Under the pieces are notes generated by a model, which worked only from the letters and a program-made list of their open reading frames with translations, had not been told where the DNA came from and did no database searches. Both the position numbers and the translations under genes were made by a program. Shown here piece after piece: positions 39,478 through 41,717 of a stretch of DNA of 41,717 nt (positions are counted from its first letter, which is position 1; every line of letters begins with the position of its first letter). Origin of the DNA: JAQIBY01 sp046546095 (GTDB lineage: Bacteria; Bacteroidota; Bacteroidia; Bacteroidales; ML635J-15). Where the stretch lies: positions 1 through 41,717 of the forward strand of contig JBKGYK010000020.1 in the NCBI GenBank assembly GCA_046546095.1, given 5' to 3'.

Positions 39478-40349
39478 CAGTAATGCAATATTTTTATGTT
39501 ATCAAGATAAACTTCACCTGTACTTACATCATTTTCATCAGAATGACTCGCACTGAAAAAGAGACGATACTTCTGAGCCGTCGGAGTTTGGGCAATGACA
39601 TCAGTCAGGTTTACATAAACCTTGTTCCAGTCTTCGGATTTGTACAGGGTCAAAAGCGGATAGCGGACATCTGAAAATGTACCACCGGAATATTCCATGG
39701 CAAAGACACCGATGGTAAACTGTTCAGAGCATTTGTAACTGATCTCAGCATACACTTTTGAATCCGGCGGCAGAGTAACAGGTTCTGCCATGCGGCAGTC
39801 AAAATTTGGCCTGGATATATCAACTGCGAAATATCCGCATTTTCCACTCATGCAATTGGAATCATTTGCTGTCATCAATACGGTGTCGCTTGCTTCTGTT
39901 GTTTCAAAACCTGTCCCGAGATCTTCAAAATCCTCAAAAAAGGCATTATCTACATCTTCATATTTATATACCGGATTGAGGGTAATGGTGTCTGCCGGTG
40001 GGAGAAGGGTATCATTTCTGAAACTGGTATAGAAGGGATAAATTCTCCGGGATGCGATCTGACCATTTTCCTTAATCCCTGCTTCCATTGTAATGATTTG
40101 ATTACCAGAAGGTAATACAGGGACTGTGAATGGCACATCATATGTGCCAATGAGTGTTCCGTTAACATATACCCATAGGTCACTGATGGCGTGAAAATCA
40201 GAACCGTAATCTGTATTGTTATCGACCATGACTGTATCAACGCGAACGTAAGAGGGAATGGGTTCAGGAGGGTTGATAAGATCACAGGAAGGCAAGCTGC
40301 TGATTAATAGCATTACAATCAGACTTGAACAAAGTAATTTCCCGGGCAT
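39477..40349 (-). CDS. lipoprotein with PEGA-like and carbohydrate-binding-like domains, unknown role
   Basis: A 290-residue lipoprotein (signal ending LLISSLPSC, Cys22). The first half (SDLWVYVNGTLIGTYDVPFTVPVLPSGNQIITMEAGI) has a beta-sandwich pattern, like PEGA or Big-type domains. The second half (NAFFEDFEDLGTGFETTE... KVYAEISYKCSEQFTIGVFAMEYSGG... VYLDNIKILHY) looks like a jelly-roll carbohydrate-binding module, with the closing 'VYLDNIKI' strand. These fold readings are by eye. Its coupling with a sugar transferase and an oxidoreductase suggests a role in surface polysaccharide, as inference. A possible promoter lies in the end of the upstream gene. Confidence 0.78.
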   Translation of the reverse strand: MPGKLLCSSLIVMLLISSLPSCDLINPPEPIPSYVRVDTVMVDNNTDYGSDFHAISDLWVYVNGTLIGTYDVPFTVPVLPSGNQIITMEAGIKENGQIASRRIYPFYTSFRNDTLLPPADTITLNPVYKYEDVDNAFFEDFEDLGTGFETTEASDTVLMTANDSNCMSGKCGYFAVDISRPNFDCRMAEPVTLPPDSKVYAEISYKCSEQFTIGVFAMEYSGGTFSDVRYPLLTLYKSEDWNKVYVNLTDVIAQTPTAQKYRLFFSASHSDENDVSTGEVYLDNIKILHY

Positions 40350-40384
40350 ACTTAATTATGTTTTGATAATTAACGGCTGCAAAG

Positions 40385-40413
40385 TAAAGATATTGTTTTC
40401 AAATTATGAACAA
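40385..40413 (-). promoter_or_regulatory. possible internal promoter of the lipoprotein-sugar transferase pair
   Basis: On the minus strand TTG (40411-40413), 18-nt spacer, TATCTTTA (40385-40392), one base off TAnnTTTG. The -33 box lies in the last codons of the oxidoreductase gene. Confidence 0.35.
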
Positions 40414-41357
40414 TTTGATGTCAATTTCAACCGGCTGTTGATTTCGCGAATAACTGCCAGAGTTCTGGATGTGTTTTCAAGACTCACCTCAGGACTGCCT
40501 GTTAGAAGAATGCTTTTGGAAAACGCTTCGAGCTCGTCTGCCATTTCGTTTGCAGATTTTACCGGAATCGGATCGCAATTCATGTCGTTCTTTTTTTCTC
40601 CAAATAGGGAGATGTCCGAACTGTTGTGTTTGGTGTAGCGATAAGCTTGCTGGCCGGAAAAATCCACCTCAATATAATCCTGTGGATTGTAAAATACGGC
40701 TTTTTGCTCTTCATGTCCTGCAACCACCGATGCTGTAAGATTGGCTATACAGCCATTATGAAATTCAATGAAAGCATTGACAACATCCGGATGATGCCCG
40801 TTAGAACTGATGCCATAAGCAGAAATTTTTCTGATGGATGAACCTACAACACTAAGAATATTATCAACATCGTGCAGCAGTAAATCATTGACAGGATGAA
40901 TCATAGTATGTTCCTTATAGGCAAGCATGCGACGAGTCTGTATCATCCTCACCCGGGGATGAATGAATGGTCTGGCTGCCAGAAATGCCGGATTGAACCT
41001 GTGCCTGAAACCTACCTGCACAATCACCTCAGCTTCATCACTCAGATTGATGAGTTCACGGGTTTCCGTGTTGCTGTAATGACCGGGCTTGTCTATGAAA
41101 ATATGTTTGGATTTGCGCAGAGCGGTTTTCAGATGTTGATATGAACTGTAGCCTGAAGTTGTGATGAGTGCATCTACATTTTCAAATAGTTCATCAGGAT
41201 GTGTGAATATCTTAATTCCAAAGTTTTTCTTTACATCCAAAACACGCTCCTGATTCATGTCATGTAAGCCAATAACCTGAAATGTGTTAAGTTGTTTCAA
41301 AAGCTCCAGGTAATACCCAATGTGATCATCTGTTCCAAGTATGCCTGCTTTTATCAT
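40404..41357 (-). CDS. Gfo/Idh/MocA-family oxidoreductase
   Basis: A 317-residue NAD(P)-dependent sugar dehydrogenase-like protein starting at the ATG at 41357; a GTG six codons upstream is less likely, since the Rossmann strand normally lies near the N-terminus. The nucleotide loop is AGILGTDDHIGYYLELL, which departs from the usual GxGxxG. The family motif is HIFIDKPGHYS (variant of EKP) and the substrate region has LLLHDVDNIL with a His-Asp pair. Later, strands such as ISAYGISSNGHHPDVVNAFIEF form the C-terminal sheet. It leads a run with a lipoprotein and a glycan-initiating transferase, so a role in sugar-nucleotide or glycan modification is plausible. Confidence 0.88.
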   Translation of the reverse strand: MIKAGILGTDDHIGYYLELLKQLNTFQVIGLHDMNQERVLDVKKNFGIKIFTHPDELFENVDALITTSGYSSYQHLKTALRKSKHIFIDKPGHYSNTETRELINLSDEAEVIVQVGFRHRFNPAFLAARPFIHPRVRMIQTRRMLAYKEHTMIHPVNDLLLHDVDNILSVVGSSIRKISAYGISSNGHHPDVVNAFIEFHNGCIANLTASVVAGHEEQKAVFYNPQDYIEVDFSGQQAYRYTKHNSSDISLFGEKKNDMNCDPIPVKSANEMADELEAFSKSILLTGSPEVSLENTSRTLAVIREINSRLKLTSNCS

Positions 41358-41602
41358 AAATTCTGATTTTTGCACTAAAATAGTGTATATAGATTGGGGA
41401 AATATCGCATAAGCAAGCTTTTTATTAACCTGAGCTTGTTAACAAACAGTAGATTACACTATGAAACTATACAGGTTCTGCATTGGATTTCTTTCAGGTT
41501 TTTCCTTATGAGCATTCCCATGCCATGACAGGCACAAACAGCAGCTATGTTTCTTTACAGAGAATTTTTTGAATAAAGAAAAGGTAGATAAAATCATTTT
41601 TG

Positions 41603-41610
41603 TATATTTG
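41603..41610 (+). promoter_or_regulatory. -7 promoter element of tRNA-Arg
   Basis: TATATTTG matches TAnnTTTG exactly and lies 16 nt before the tRNA 5' end. No clean -33 box at 18-20 nt. Confidence 0.6.
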
Positions 41611-41626
41611 CAGCCCGAAAGAAAAC

Positions 41627-41701
41627 GGTCCAGTAGCTCAGTTGGATTAGAGCAACGGCCTTCTAAGCCGTAGGTCCCAGGTTCGAGCCCTGGCTGGATC
41701 A
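41627..41701 (+). tRNA. tRNA-Arg (anticodon TCT)
   Basis: Acceptor GGTCCAG pairs with CTGGATC (one G-T wobble), discriminator A; D-arm GCTC...GAGC; anticodon loop ctTCTaa gives TCT (reads AGA/AGG); T-arm CCAGGTTCGAGCCCTGG intact. The length is 75 nt and CCA is not encoded. The window ends 16 nt later. Confidence 0.96.
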
Positions 41702-41717
41702 CACTCACCGACCGGAT

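Noticed and set aside
41454..41708. 84-codon minus-strand frame at the window end
   Set aside because: It overlaps tRNA-Arg and reads the tRNA complement; the typical artefact 'IQPGLEPGTYGLEGRCSNPTEL' confirms this.

Overview
The window looks like a chromosomal segment of a Bacteroidota bacterium, most likely from the Bacteroidales/Marinilabiliales side. The reasons are the many promoters of the TTTG-N18/19-TAnnTTTG type, the near absence of Shine-Dalgarno sequences, several lipoproteins typical of the phylum, a likely type IX secretion (T9SS) sorting tail, the DUF5683/DUF4783 families and the tiny ribosomal protein bS22-like/Cox24 next to HU. No phage, insertion sequence, integrase or CRISPR array was seen, and base and codon use look even throughout. 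This is core genome rather than an island. No clear new multi-gene system was found; the most interesting items are small and local.

Layout. 1-2.9 kb: plsY (phospholipid acylation) and an M13 peptidase lipoprotein. 2.9-3.8 kb: a small secreted protein and a tRNA-Gly/tRNA-Leu pair on the minus strand. 3.9-6.2 kb (+): a compact trio of MerR-type regulator, Nif3-like metal protein and coiled-coil zinc-ribbon protein. 6.3-11.1 kb (-): parA, parB, DUF5683, an MltD-like lytic transglycosylase and ddl, combining chromosome segregation with cell-wall synthesis; a perfect DnaA box lies just upstream of parA. 11.2-13.1 kb (-): a TPR membrane protein, ribH and a secreted unknown. 13.4-13.9 kb: the wreck of an SDR/DUF2867 oxidoreductase gene. 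14.0-14.6 kb: a small lipoprotein, followed by a 0.56-kb gene-free stretch with structured elements and a candidate small RNA. 15.2-18.7 kb: glnA (-), then ydcF-like and namZ (+), an overlapping cell-wall pair.

19.1-22.3 kb (-): dnaK and a lipoprotein. 22.4-23.9 kb (+): panB and an RluA-type pseudouridine synthase. 23.9-24.7 kb (-): a lipoprotein that reads as two tandem retropepsin-like halves, both lacking the catalytic Asp. 24.8-26.0 kb (+): a secreted esterase with a T9SS-like tail. 26.0-28.2 kb (-): DUF4783, nadC and a YihY/BrkB membrane protein. 28.3-32.6 kb (+): rlmH and a 1225-residue NtrY-like orphan sensor kinase. 32.7-36.9 kb (-): HU, a 29-residue bS22-like protein, a perfect hairpin, rng (RNase E/G) and dsbD. 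37.0-38.0 kb (+): mutY. 38.1-41.4 kb (-): a sugar operon of Gfo/Idh/MocA oxidoreductase, lipoprotein and polyprenyl-phosphate sugar transferase. The window ends with a tRNA-Arg.

All function calls come from reading protein motifs by eye. Spacings were counted by hand and no database search was run.
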